A DNA stretch of 64,000 nucleotides, taken from positions 124,001 through 188,000 of the forward strand of contig NZ_FMVQ01000003.1 of the NCBI RefSeq assembly GCF_900102495.1, given 5' to 3'. The notes beneath the pieces are model-generated. The model was not told the origin of the DNA. It saw only the letters and a program-made list of their open reading frames with translations, and made no database searches. Made by a program: the position numbers and the translations under genes. This document shows, in pieces, positions 8,922 through 18,079 of this stretch. Source of the stretch: Nitrosospira sp. Nl5 (GTDB taxonomy: Bacteria > Pseudomonadota > Gammaproteobacteria > Burkholderiales > Nitrosomonadaceae). How positions within the stretch are numbered: the first letter of the stretch is position 1; the number at the start of each line of letters is the position of its first letter.

Positions 8922-9234
8922 TTTCTTCTCCAAGGTATGAAATTGATCATTATAAAACTGAATTTCCTGTTTTCCGTCCCGATGTTTCATTTGTCATGCA
9001 AGCAGTACCCGGTCATGGCTAACGACTGAAAGGTCCTGCACTTATCACCGCTACAAACCACAAATCCAAAGCGGCGCGCGATCTCTTCCGCACGTATTTC
9101 CCGGAAACGTGCCGATTTTACCGTATGCCATACTCTCCTCTCTAATGTCCTCTATACAATTCTACAGGATGCGTGGGAGTGAAGCGTAAACCGCGTGCGA
9201 TTGGGAATGTTTTATCGGCATGCTCAATAAAGGT
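8922..9234. other. Spacer without recognisable gene
   Basis: Holds the ribosome site and presumably the promoter of the His-rich protein gene. No gene, repeat or clear terminator seen. Confidence 0.35.
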
Positions 9235-9684
9235 TCATTTTGCATAACGTAAAAGATTGGAAACAAGGGCATGGAATTTTTTTTTTGGATCCGGTTCTTT
9301 GCCGGGATTCAGTCCCGCCGCCACGCACTTATCGTCAGTCACCTCGGTGCGGCAGAATTGGTAATAGTCTTCCCAATCCCTGTTATAGGCCGGTAAGCTT
9401 TCCTGTCGAACGTTAGGCTTGAAGTCGTCGATAATTTCCTGCATGACAGGCAATCTGGCGCAAAGATATGTGTCGATACTTTTCGGCCAGTTGGTTGGTT
9501 CGGGATAAAGACCTGCAAGCGTAGAGAGAATCGCTGAACGAAAATTGTCGGCGGCGTCAGCAAGGCGTTTGCGATGGAACAACTCATAAACTCCAGAGAT
9601 AACGATTGCTACGGCGAGCAAAACCAAAGGCCACATGGGTACCTGGTTAAAGTATCCGGATATTTGGTCGGTATATTCGTTCAT
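9235..9684 (-). CDS. Hypothetical protein with one N-terminal membrane span
   Basis: 149 residues. One hydrophobic segment (about residues 17-36, WPLVLLAVAIVISGVYELF) follows a short N-terminus; the rest is a soluble domain with several Trp, Tyr and Cys. I do not recognise the family. The ATG at 9684 has only a weak purine-rich stretch upstream. Codon use and the compact layout with an intact stop suggest a real gene. It lies between the His-rich protein and a pilin-like gene on the same strand. Confidence 0.6.
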   Translation of the reverse strand: MNEYTDQISGYFNQVPMWPLVLLAVAIVISGVYELFHRKRLADAADNFRSAILSTLAGLYPEPTNWPKSIDTYLCARLPVMQEIIDDFKPNVRQESLPAYNRDWEDYYQFCRTEVTDDKCVAAGLNPGKEPDPKKKFHALVSNLLRYAK

Positions 9685-9913
9685 ATACTTTTTCCGATTC
9701 TGAACATGCTAACCGAACATGCGAAGGGGCGCCGTAAGCTGTCCTGATTACTGTCCTGTTCCATTTTTTCTCTTTTGAATTTAGGCTCGAGGCGAGCGGT
9801 GGCGGATAAAGCCTGGCGGGCTGAACCACGGTCCAGCTCAATGGAGCGAATCAACATATGGTGATTATAAGCTTTAAGGGGTAACGGTCAACTATAATGG
9901 ATTCGGGGCCGCG

Positions 9914-10402
9914 CTATTTGCAAGCCTGAGGACGATGCTGGGCGAGAACGTTGCCGGCAATCAGGCCGGGAACACCGGTTGCTGGATCGGTATTGTCATT
10001 GCAAATCCATTTCACGCCATCTTTTGTTGCGATCACCAGTGTCCTGCCCGCTCCCTCATTCAAAAGGCCGGTGTTTACCCCGCTTTTCTTGAACGTCGCG
10101 GTGACTTGAAAACCGGCAGCAACTGTTAAAGGTGCGAGTCCTGCAACATACCTTCCAGCCTGAATCGGGACCAAGGCGTCAAACTCCTCCCTTGTCGGCC
10201 ATCTCCCCTTATCGGAATAAAACGCGGCAACAGGAGGTTTTGCCGCGTCCAGAAGACCGATGGCTTCAATTACCTGCTCCTGAGCCACGGAATCTTCATA
10301 AGCCTGATATGCCGGGGGGATTGCGATTGTCGCCAGGATACCGATAATGGCGAATATCATCATTGATTCGATCAAAGTCAAGCCTTTCTGACGCTGCTCC
10401 AT
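9914..10402 (-). CDS. Type IV pilin-like protein
   Basis: 162 residues beginning with a class III (prepilin) signal: a basic leader MEQRQKG cut after Gly7, then LTLIESMMIFAIIGILATIA, the conserved N-terminal helix with the Glu at mature position 5. A globular C-terminal domain follows, with two Cys (WICND and QACK) placed to form the disulfide loop of PilA-type pilins. It should be processed by PilD and enter a type IV pilus or pseudopilus. No other pilus gene is in the window, so it is an orphan locus. AAGGAG lies 9 nt upstream of the ATG. Confidence 0.85.
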   Translation of the reverse strand: MEQRQKGLTLIESMMIFAIIGILATIAIPPAYQAYEDSVAQEQVIEAIGLLDAAKPPVAAFYSDKGRWPTREEFDALVPIQAGRYVAGLAPLTVAAGFQVTATFKKSGVNTGLLNEGAGRTLVIATKDGVKWICNDNTDPATGVPGLIAGNVLAQHRPQACK

Positions 10403-10456
10403 CTTGATAAAACTCCTTTTTATTAAACCCCATACTATCCAATACCTGGTATTTTC

Positions 10457-10882
10457 TCATTTGATCAGCAGCACTGGTACGGTTGAAAGCTGCATTACCT
10501 TGCTGGCTACTGAACCCAGCAACAAACCCCTGACGGCCCCAAATCCACGAGGTCCGATGACTATCTGATCGCAAGCTATCTCTTTTGCATAACGTACAAT
10601 CATTTCCTCCGGATTTCCGACGGTGATATGAAACCCGCAGGCGATACCCGCCCGGTCCAGTAGGCGGCGGGCGGCTTGTAACCCTTTCATGCCTTCTTCC
10701 CGGTGATACAGATCGATGCTTTCCTTGTCGATAAATAGGGCGACATTCCCACGCTGTGGAAATTGCACGTTCAACAAGTGAATTTCGGGTTTTTCTCTGT
10801 ACCAATCGAGCAGCTTGATGAATTCCGCAACTGCTCTATTGGAAGTATCGGAACCATCCACCGGCAACAGGAATTTCAGCAT
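10457..10882 (-). CDS. Universal stress protein (UspA family)
   Basis: 141 residues from the ATG at 10882, which has AAGGAG 8 nt upstream (rather than an earlier in-frame Met). It starts MLKFLLPVDGSDTSNRA, the usual UspA beginning, and carries the ATP-binding pattern G-x2-G-x9-G-S near residues 113-127 (GPRGFGAVRGLLLGS). A single UspA domain is present, so a cytoplasmic homodimer is expected. It follows the TerC gene after 38 bp and may be co-transcribed. Confidence 0.9.
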   Translation of the reverse strand: MLKFLLPVDGSDTSNRAVAEFIKLLDWYREKPEIHLLNVQFPQRGNVALFIDKESIDLYHREEGMKGLQAARRLLDRAGIACGFHITVGNPEEMIVRYAKEIACDQIVIGPRGFGAVRGLLLGSVASKVMQLSTVPVLLIK

Positions 10883-10920
10883 TGTATTTCTCCTTAATGC
10901 GGCAGTTATAGTCGAGATCA

Positions 10921-11655
10921 CTATAACGGTTTGTCTATGTCATCCGCCAGATCGGCGATAGGCGCCATTCTTGCCTGCGCTCTCGCCGCAAGCCACTTAC
11001 CGGTCACAACAACCAGCATTGCGCCGAAGATTGGAACCAGCCAATGGAGAAAGGCCGCATTGAGATTAACCCATTCCTTGGTGACGGCATCGGTAACGCT
11101 CATGTCTCCCGCGATCCAGCCGAGTAAACCGGCACCGATGGCAATTGCGATGGGAAAACGATCCATGAGTTTCATTACCAATTTGCTACCCCAGACAATA
11201 ATCGGCACGCTCACCACCAAACCAAAAATGACCAGTCCCATGCTGTCCTTGGCAGCACCGGCAATGGCGATGACGTTATCGAGGCTCATTACCGCATCGG
11301 CGATGATGATGGTCTTGATCGCGCCCAGAAGCGTCGTGCTCGCGTCTACCTGGTGTCCATTGTGCCCATTGCTTTCAGGCTCAGGCTGGAGCAGCTTGAT
11401 ACCGATCCACAACAGCAGTAATGCGGCAACGATTTTGAGAAATGGAATTGCCAGCAGCGTGAGGGCGAAAAAAATCAATACTACTCGCAGGGCAATAGCA
11501 CCGAACACTCCCCAGAAAATACCGAGGTTTCGCTGCTTCTCCGGTAGCCGCCGACATGCGAGCGCGATGACAATTGCATTATCCCCGCCCAGTACAATGT
11601 CGATGGCGATGATTTGCAATACCGCGATCCAGAATTGCGGACTGGTGACGTCCAT
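10921..11655 (-). CDS. TerC family integral membrane protein (YjbE-like)
   Basis: 244 residues from the ATG at 11655 (MDVTSPQFWIAVLQIIAIDI); the frame runs further up but lacks the family sequence there. Several membrane helices carry the paired acidic motifs of TerC proteins: IDIVLGGDNAIVIALA in the first helix and IIADAVMSLDNVIAIAG in the middle. TerC proteins are linked to tellurite resistance and, in several bacteria, Mn export. A His/Gly/Asn loop (residues ~98-106) separates the halves. No yybP-ykoY riboswitch was recognised in the leader. Confidence 0.88.
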   Translation of the reverse strand: MDVTSPQFWIAVLQIIAIDIVLGGDNAIVIALACRRLPEKQRNLGIFWGVFGAIALRVVLIFFALTLLAIPFLKIVAALLLLWIGIKLLQPEPESNGHNGHQVDASTTLLGAIKTIIIADAVMSLDNVIAIAGAAKDSMGLVIFGLVVSVPIIVWGSKLVMKLMDRFPIAIAIGAGLLGWIAGDMSVTDAVTKEWVNLNAAFLHWLVPIFGAMLVVVTGKWLAARAQARMAPIADLADDIDKPL

Positions 11656-11709
11656 AAATGATCTCTGAAAATAAGGTGGTTGCGTGAAATGACAGAGACG
11701 AACGTTTAG

Positions 11710-11833
11710 CCTAAATCCGGCAGTTGCAGCGAGCAAGCCAGAAAGGTGAAGATCACGCGATGTAACAAATTTATGCGGATCATGGCACCTGACTGAAAAT
11801 GGGCCGAAAGTGAGCGCGGCTGCCGGATTCAGG
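11710..11833. repeat. Inverted pair of a dispersed 14-bp repeat upstream of the TerC gene
   Basis: CCTAAATCCGGCAG (11710-11723) and CTGCCGGATTCAGG (11820-11833) are inverted copies (13 of 14 matches) bounding 96 bp between the TerC gene and the patatin gene. The same core occurs at 26947-26959 and 52581-52593. The pair could fold as a long RNA stem or mark the ends of a small element. Confidence 0.55.
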
Positions 11834-11882
11834 TTTACTCGTATTCTGGCTGGATTGCTGCTGGAATTATACCAGTCTCTGT

Positions 11883-13049
11883 TCAGTCCTTTGCCTTCGC
11901 GCCAATGAACTGCAAAATCTGGGATCTAAGCGGCATCGTGTCGTCGTAACCCAGCTTGATCAACGCCCGGCAAAAGGATGCCTCAAACAGAACATAGCTC
12001 AAGAGTGCCGAGCCGTCGCGTCTCGTCGCTCCAATGGCGCGATAAAAGAGGCGTATGGTACGCGGCAGGGTATGGGCGTGTTGCTCTGCAATGCGGTTGA
12101 TTTCCACGCTGGGAGAAATCACCATTGATTCCACGTGGCGTAATGGCATGTTGTTATTTTTCAGCTTTCTTTCGGGGATCATGCGTATGGTGTTGTTAAT
12201 GCGCTGCAGCCGTTCCAGGTCTACATCCAGGCTATCGAGAAAAATGCTGCCCATAATGTGCCCTCCTATCTGTGCCAATGTCGGATAGCTGTCCACCTTG
12301 ACTCGTTCGGGCTGCGTATCGGCCGTTTTGCGCACCCCTATTACCAGAACCCGGTCCGCGCCGAGATGCAGCGCCGGGCTGATAGGCGCAAGCTGGCGCA
12401 TGGAACCGTCACCGAAATATTCACGATTCAGTCTTATTGCCGGAAAAAGGATTGGAATTGCGGAGGATGCCATGAGGTGTTCAATTCCAATGCGTGCCGT
12501 GATGCCAATACGGCGTTCTCGTTTCCAAGGCGCTATACGATCCGAGCCCTGAAAGAAGGTCACCGATTGTCCGGAGGTGTAGCCCCATGCCGTAATACCA
12601 AGAGCATACAACGCGCCTGTTTCGATACTTCTCTGAATGCCATGAAGCGGCAAGCTGCGTTCCAGCAGTTGCGCAAGCGGAGAGTTGTCCAGCATGGAAA
12701 CTGCGTTACGCTTGCCCAGCCCACCCAACAGCAACGACGCTAACCAGTGGGCGACATTTCCGAACACGCCGATGGGATCGGAGCGATAAGCCTGGCTGAC
12801 ATGGGAATTCTCCCACACCGCCGACAGCTGCCGTATTCCTTCATGAAAATTCCGGGCGGAGAGTGCAAGGCTGGCGGCATTCACTGCGCCGGCGGATGTG
12901 CCGCAAATGATAGGGAAGGGATTCCGCGTCCCCTCGGGCAGCATGGTAGAGATGGCCTGTAATACGCCAACCTGATAGGCCGCCCGAGCCCCGCCCCCGG
13001 TCAAAATAAGACCGACTCTAGAGGACGACGGCCGCTGTATTAAACTCAT
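11883..13049 (-). CDS. Patatin-like phospholipase
   Basis: 388 residues. The oxyanion-hole motif GGGARAAY lies at residues 18-25, the nucleophile elbow G-T-S52-A-G at 50-54, and the Asp of the dyad in the later DGSMRQ stretch, so the Ser-Asp catalytic dyad is complete. Patatin proteins are cytoplasmic lipid acyl hydrolases. The start overlaps the stop of the upstream small gene (ATGA), so the two are coupled. The substrate cannot be told from sequence. Confidence 0.9.
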   Translation of the reverse strand: MSLIQRPSSSRVGLILTGGGARAAYQVGVLQAISTMLPEGTRNPFPIICGTSAGAVNAASLALSARNFHEGIRQLSAVWENSHVSQAYRSDPIGVFGNVAHWLASLLLGGLGKRNAVSMLDNSPLAQLLERSLPLHGIQRSIETGALYALGITAWGYTSGQSVTFFQGSDRIAPWKRERRIGITARIGIEHLMASSAIPILFPAIRLNREYFGDGSMRQLAPISPALHLGADRVLVIGVRKTADTQPERVKVDSYPTLAQIGGHIMGSIFLDSLDVDLERLQRINNTIRMIPERKLKNNNMPLRHVESMVISPSVEINRIAEQHAHTLPRTIRLFYRAIGATRRDGSALLSYVLFEASFCRALIKLGYDDTMPLRSQILQFIGAKAKD

Positions 13050-13300
13050 TCATCGATGGCCAGCTCTGCTCTTACCTTTTCCAGAGCATCTCGCAAGGTT
13101 TCCTCGGGAAGATCATTCAGGCAGTTGGACAGCATCTCAGCTGCTTCATACGTCCCGACCGGCAACGCGTCGCTGTCGAGATTGGCGATAAATACCGCCG
13201 CCGCCCCCGTTGTTCTGAGCAAGCCCTGGCGTTCACTCATCAACATTTCAATTTCGGCGCGCAGCATGGAAATCTCCTGTTCTTTTAAGCTGTGGGGCAT
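13046..13300 (-). CDS. Small conserved hypothetical protein coupled to the patatin gene
   Basis: 84 residues, mostly helical and acidic, with no signal or membrane segment. Sequence such as LRAEIEMLMSERQGLLRTTG suggests a coiled-coil N-terminal half. Its stop overlaps the patatin start by 4 bp, so the products are probably made together. Two starts are possible: 13300, or 13267 (MLRAEIEML), which has the stronger ribosome site AGGAGA. No function recognised. Confidence 0.6.
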   Translation of the reverse strand: MPHSLKEQEISMLRAEIEMLMSERQGLLRTTGAAAVFIANLDSDALPVGTYEAAEMLSNCLNDLPEETLRDALEKVRAELAIDE

Positions 13301-13582
13301 GGGCCTGTCCTCATTTATGCCAGCGTAGTGCGTATGGCACGATACTGCAATATACCAGAATCAATAACTATTAACGCGGGGCGATGTGTGCCGATATATG
13401 CACATTCTCCAAAGGATCTTTTATGAATGCACGGCGTCATCAATAAACCTGAGCCGGCATTTACTGATACTTTTCAGCTTATTTTTAGTTGAGCAGCGTG
13501 ACCAGCAAAAGCTTCTCGCACCGTCCTGGCCAAGGATACGAGCGGAAGGAAGGGGCGGGAGGGGCGAAATTGACGGAAAAAT

Positions 13583-14989
13583 TCAAGAGCAGGAATTTCT
13601 GATACTTGCTCCTATCATTTTCTCAGGTCTTACCCACGCTTCGAATTGCTCCGTTGTAACATGTCCCGACGCAATCGCCGCTTCTTTCAGCGTTGTGCCT
13701 TCGCAGTGCGCTTTCTTGGCAATTCCCGCTGCCTTGTTGTAGCCGATATGGGGAGCGAGGGCTGTCACAAGCATCAACGAATTACGCATCAACTCATCAA
13801 TATGCTCGACATGCGCCGTTATTCCTGCCGCACAATTGCTGTTGAAACTTATCATGCCATCCGCCAGCAGGCGCACGCTTTGCAGGAAATTGTGGATGAT
13901 CAGCGGTTTCATAACGTTGAGCTCAAAATTGCCCATTGCCCCGCCCATGTTGACCGCAACATCATTACCCATTACCTGGCAACACAGCATGATGACCGCC
14001 TCCGATTGTGTTGGATTGACTTTACCCGGCATGATGGAACTGCCCGGTTCATTTTCCGGGATTTTCAATTCGCCGATGCCGCAGCGGGGTCCGGAAGCAA
14101 GCCAGCGGATGTCGTTGGTGATTTTCATCAAGGATGCCGCCAAGGTTTTCAGTGCGCCATGTGCGTGAACCAACGCATCGTTGGCGGCCAACGCTTCAAA
14201 CTTGTTCGGGGCGGTGATAAATGGCAGTTCCGTCAACCTTGCAAGTTCCGCCGCTACCCGAACTGCGAATTCGGGATGCGTATTCAGACCCGTGCCAACG
14301 GCGGTGCCACCCAGGGCCAGTTCACGCAAATGCGGAAGCGATGCATCCACATGCTCCAACCCATGATCCAGTTGCGAAACGTAACCCGAGAATTCCTGCC
14401 CCAGTGTCAGGGGCGTGGCGTCCTGCAAATGCGTGCGGCCAATTTTGACGATACCCGAAAATTCCTGTGCCTTGGCAGCCAAGGTTTGCCGTAATGCAAG
14501 AATGGCTGGTTTTAATTGATGATGGATCGAGTGGATTGCTGCCACGTGCATCGCTGACGGAAACACGTCATTTGAAGATTGCCCCATGTTCACGTCATCG
14601 TTGGGATGAATCTTGCGTTCGATTCCCCGGCCTCCGCCGAGTAGTTCGGAAGCGCGGTTTGCCAGAACCTCATTCATATTCATATTGGTCTGGGTTCCCG
14701 AGCCGGTCTGCCACACCATCAGGGGAAATTCCGCGTCGTGACGACCTGAGATTACCTCGTCGGCAGCATGAATGATGGCAGTAGCACTGCTCGTATCGAG
14801 CAGACCAAGATCGCAGTTAACCCTTGCCGCTGCGCGTTTCACCAGCGCAAGCGCATGAAGTAATGAGAACGGCATACGCTCGCCGGAAATCCTGAAATTC
14901 TGCAAGGAACGTTGCGTCTGTGCGCCCCATAGTGCGCCGGCAGGTACCTGCACAGTGCCCATCGTATCCTGCTCTTCGCGGTAGCTCAT
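13583..14989 (-). CDS. fumC: Fumarate hydratase class II
   Basis: 468 residues, the normal length for the iron-independent, homotetrameric fumarase of the TCA cycle. The superfamily signature [13 protein letters not shown] is present near residue 315, and [18 protein letters not shown] and [16 protein letters not shown] are the other two conserved active-site regions. Monocistronic, with spacers on both sides. Confidence 0.96.
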   Translation of the reverse strand: MSYREEQDTMGTVQVPAGALWGAQTQRSLQNFRISGERMPFSLLHALALVKRAAARVNCDLGLLDTSSATAIIHAADEVISGRHDAEFPLMVWQTGSGTQTNMNMNEVLANRASELLGGGRGIERKIHPNDDVNMGQSSNDVFPSAMHVAAIHSIHHQLKPAILALRQTLAAKAQEFSGIVKIGRTHLQDATPLTLGQEFSGYVSQLDHGLEHVDASLPHLRELALGGTAVGTGLNTHPEFAVRVAAELARLTELPFITAPNKFEALAANDALVHAHGALKTLAASLMKITNDIRWLASGPRCGIGELKIPENEPGSSIMPGKVNPTQSEAVIMLCCQVMGNDVAVNMGGAMGNFELNVMKPLIIHNFLQSVRLLADGMISFNSNCAAGITAHVEHIDELMRNSLMLVTALAPHIGYNKAAGIAKKAHCEGTTLKEAAIASGHVTTEQFEAWVRPEKMIGASIRNSCS

Positions 14990-15252
14990 GGAAACCTTCA
15001 GCTAAGGAAACAGATCTGCGCCTCACATTCCAGTACAACGGCGCCAAAGCGATGGTTGATTTTCAGCGATTGGGTTCAGGCTTAATGCCCGGGGTGAGAT
15101 ACAGCTCTGGCAAGTCGCATTGATGAAGAGATTTGGATCAAGCCATCGTCCTTCAAGAGTACTGGGATTTTATCGCATGCGCTTCGTTAGCATTTTGCGA
15201 TTTTCAAATTCACCGGATACCAATTAAATGGTAGGGTCGATGTTGTATCCAT

Positions 15253-15531
15253 TCAGTTATCATGAGGAAATGACTCTTCACCAGGTTCCCCGGTTTCATG
15301 ATCAATCCAGCTGGATATACCGATCTCTTCTTCCGCCTGCTCCAGGGTTTCACCCGGCTCATAATCTGATTCGGCGTTATATTCCATATCCTGAATGGCG
15401 TCGAGCAGGGTGGGAAAGGGACCAAAAACCCTTTCGCTTTCATTCTCATCATGCCAGTAAAATCCATCAGGGCGCTCGATAATAAGTGTGTTGTCATAAT
15501 CGCGCGACGCTTGTGGAATTGTATCAGTCAT
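15253..15531 (-). CDS. Small acidic hypothetical protein
   Basis: 92 residues from the ATG at 15531, which has GAGGTGA 8 nt upstream. Very acidic, with IERPDGFYWHDENESERVFG in the first half and many Glu towards the C-terminus. No signal peptide or membrane span. Looks like a conserved cytoplasmic protein of unknown function. Stands alone. Confidence 0.65.
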   Translation of the reverse strand: MTDTIPQASRDYDNTLIIERPDGFYWHDENESERVFGPFPTLLDAIQDMEYNAESDYEPGETLEQAEEEIGISSWIDHETGEPGEESFPHDN

Positions 15532-15992
15532 AATCAAGTCACCTCGCCACAATTTTGCAAGTTTGAGTTAGCGTTAATGTTAACCTCGTCCGCTAAATTT
15601 TACCAGCGTAAATATTTCTGTGTAGCGGAGATCATATGGATGGGCCTATTTAGAAATAAACGGATCGCCGCCAAGGGATCTTTGAATAGATTCAACGGGG
15701 CACAACGGCGATGCTTTCCGGGATAAGGCATCCAAAAGACGAGGGTGCAAAGGGTTGCCCTCGCCAGGAATTAGCGAAGCAGGCTCACAAGATGACGATC
15801 GTCGGATTGCCTGTACGGTCGAGGCGCGCCATGCTTTCCGGTCGTATGTATTTGGCTTATTTTAGAAATAAGCCCACTTAGCATTTTAACGAAAACCAGT
15901 CTCTACATAAAATCTGCGGAGCAGCTGTTACCCGAGGAAGATAATAGGCTGATCCGCAGCAGCAATTGTCAAGGGCGGTTTAACAGCCAAAT
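15532..15992. other. Long spacer with a perfect hairpin
   Basis: About 460 bases without a convincing gene. At 15854-15874 a perfect 9-bp stem (GGCTTATTT / AAATAAGCC) closes a TAG loop. A related string, TATTTAGAAATAAAC, occurs at 15648-15662, and the 11-mer ATGCTTTCCGG occurs twice (around 15711 and 15831). Near 15916-15960 CTGCGGA and TCCGCAG can pair. The stretch could be a remnant of a small mobile element or a regulatory region. Confidence 0.4.
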
Positions 15993-16541
15993 TTAAGAGC
16001 GCGATCCCGAAAGCGGAAACGGCCAGCTGGAGGCAGGGCCGGCTTGGCCAGATGTATTCGCTGGTTTTTCTGCTGTTTTCTTGGCGGGGGGTTTCTTCTC
16101 AGGTGTGGGTTTTCTGGCTGAAGCTTTTTTCTCTGTAGTCTCTTTAGCTGCCGCTTTCTTGGCTGGGGCCGCTTTCTTGGCTGGAGCTGCTTTCTTGGCG
16201 GGAGCTGTCTTCTTGACCGGAGCTACCTTCTTGGCCGGGGCTTTTGTCTTCGCTGCTGGTTTTTTTTCTGAGGCGGTAGTTTTCTTCTCAGCCTTCTTCT
16301 CAACTTTCTTCTCGGTCTTTTTTTCAGCCGGTTTCTTGGCCGCCGATTTTTTTGCTGGAACTTCTTTCTTGGCTGACGCTTTTGTCTTTGCTGCAGCCGT
16401 GTTTTTTTTCTCAGCTTTTTTCTCTACAGGTTCCTTGGGTGACGTTTTTTTTGCTGAGGCTTTCTTGGCTGCCGGCTTTTTCACAGATGGGGACTCCTTC
16501 ACGGCAGGCTTCTTTGCTGCGGGTTTTTTGGTAGTTGCCAT
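15993..16541 (-). CDS. Histone H1-like Lys/Ala/Pro-rich protein
   Basis: 182 residues from the ATG at 16541, chosen for its strong site GGAGG 6 nt upstream. Almost the whole protein is Lys, Ala and Pro in repeated motifs (PAKKAAPAKKAAPAKK type), the pattern of bacterial H1-like proteins such as HctB and the AlgP tail. Such proteins bind DNA and compact the nucleoid. The last ~20 residues (QAGPASSWPFPLSGSRS) are of ordinary composition. The repeated DNA makes length variation between strains likely. Confidence 0.82.
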   Translation of the reverse strand: MATTKKPAAKKPAVKESPSVKKPAAKKASAKKTSPKEPVEKKAEKKNTAAAKTKASAKKEVPAKKSAAKKPAEKKTEKKVEKKAEKKTTASEKKPAAKTKAPAKKVAPVKKTAPAKKAAPAKKAAPAKKAAAKETTEKKASARKPTPEKKPPAKKTAEKPANTSGQAGPASSWPFPLSGSRS

Positions 16542-16848
16542 TTCAACCTCCAGATTAAAGTTCATGGGATTACAACTCACTACATTTACTACACCTACCG
16601 CTACATGTGCAATTATGGGTCAGCGGATATTGAACCATTCCCGTCACCCAATCAGGCGCAGTTCGTTTTACGCGGCGTGGCTTATTCAGCCTTGCCTGCT
16701 AGATAGTCGTTATACGCATCGTTCAGATCGATACATATTTCCGTGATACGGATCCGGCCAGCTCCCGTACATACGCTGCCAAGATCCGGTTATAGACTAA
16801 AGTATTATCATGAGATAAAAAACGGAGCATTTATTTTACTTTCCCATT
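16542..16848. other. Spacer between the H1-like gene and nrdB
   Basis: About 300 bases without a gene. It contains GACTAAAGTA (16795-16804), which is shared with the 23-bp motif at 40809 and 47196. No clear terminator for nrdB seen. Confidence 0.35.
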
Positions 16849-18045
16849 TTAGTCCCAGCTTAGCGCACCACCTGTCTGGTATTCGGTAACACGCCTTTCA
16901 AAAAAGTTTTTCTCTTTTTGCAAATCAACCATTTCAGACATCCATGGAAAAGGATTGCTGGCTCCGGGATAGAGTATATCCAGCCCGATCTGCTGACAGC
17001 GGCGGTTGGCGATATAGCGTAAATACTCCTTGAACATCGGTGCGTTCAGCCCCAAAACACCACGCGGCAAAGTATCCTCGGCATAACGGTATTCCAATTC
17101 CACGGCTTGCTGCATTAGCGCATTAATTTCATCGCGGAATGCCTTGGTCCATAGATGTGGATTTTCCATTTTGATCTGATTAATAACATCTATACCGAAA
17201 TTGCAGTGCATGGATTCGTCCCGCAAAATGTATTGATATTGTTCTGCCGCACCGGTCATTTTGTTCTGTCTTCCCAGTGCCAGGATTTGCGTAAAACCAA
17301 CGTAAAAGAACAGTCCCTCCATGATGCAGGCGAATACGATCAGGCTTCTAAGGAGCTTCTGATCAGCTTCAGGCGTACCCGTCTTGAACTGCGGATCGGT
17401 AAGTGTATCGATAAATGGAATCAGAAACTCGTCCTTTTCGCGGATTGATGCCACTTCATGGTAGGCATTAAAAATCTCGCCCTCGTCCAGCCCTAGCGAT
17501 TCGGCGATGTATTGGTACGCATGCGTATGAATCGCCTCTTCAAATGCCTGGCGTAACAGGTATTGACGGCATTCCGGATTGGTGATGTGCCGGTAGGTGC
17601 CGAGTACGATATTGTTGGCGGCCAGCGAATCAGCGGTGACAAAGAAGCCGAGGTTACGTTTGACCAGGCGACGCTCATCGTCAGTCAGACCATTGGGATC
17701 TTTCCAGAGGGCAATATCCGCGCTCATGTTGATTTCCTGGGGCATCCAGTGATTAGCGCAGGCGGAAAGATATTTCTCCCATGCCCACTTGTATTTGAAC
17801 GGCACTAACTGGTTAACATCCGCCTTGCAGTTGATAATGCGCTTATCTTCCACCGATAAGCGGCGATTGGCATTACCGGCAGCATAGCGTTCATCCTCAT
17901 CGTTTTCTATTTCAATACCTCTGATGCCGGTGACGCGAGCGGCAGCCGGCCCCGGCCGGGATGCACTCAGCATTTGTACATCGCCCAGCGTCCCATTCAT
18001 CCGCGGTTTTTCTGATTGCACCATCTCGTCCTCAAATGTCAGCAT
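16849..18045 (-). CDS. nrdB: Ribonucleotide reductase class Ia, beta subunit
   Basis: 398 residues from the ATG at 18045 (AAGGAG 9 nt upstream). This is the di-iron, tyrosyl-radical subunit. The iron ligands appear in order: Asp in [10 protein letters not shown], Glu and His in [12 protein letters not shown], Glu in [10 protein letters not shown] and Glu/His in [10 protein letters not shown]; the Tyr radical site fits the usual position near the first His ligand. It follows nrdA after 34 bp and shares its promoter. Slightly longer than E. coli NrdB because of an N-terminal extension. Confidence 0.95.
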   Translation of the reverse strand: MLTFEDEMVQSEKPRMNGTLGDVQMLSASRPGPAAARVTGIRGIEIENDEDERYAAGNANRRLSVEDKRIINCKADVNQLVPFKYKWAWEKYLSACANHWMPQEINMSADIALWKDPNGLTDDERRLVKRNLGFFVTADSLAANNIVLGTYRHITNPECRQYLLRQAFEEAIHTHAYQYIAESLGLDEGEIFNAYHEVASIREKDEFLIPFIDTLTDPQFKTGTPEADQKLLRSLIVFACIMEGLFFYVGFTQILALGRQNKMTGAAEQYQYILRDESMHCNFGIDVINQIKMENPHLWTKAFRDEINALMQQAVELEYRYAEDTLPRGVLGLNAPMFKEYLRYIANRRCQQIGLDILYPGASNPFPWMSEMVDLQKEKNFFERRVTEYQTGGALSWD

Positions 18046-18079
18046 AGCTTTCTCCTTTTGTTCTGTTACTGCGCAAAAA

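Noticed and set aside
11656-11882. Possible yybP-ykoY Mn riboswitch before the TerC gene
   Set aside because: TerC genes often have one, but the conserved loops of that riboswitch are not present; only the inverted repeat pair is seen.
16081-16746. Long hydrophobic plus-strand frame of Phe/Ala repeats
   Set aside because: Antisense shadow of the Lys/Ala repeats of the H1-like gene.
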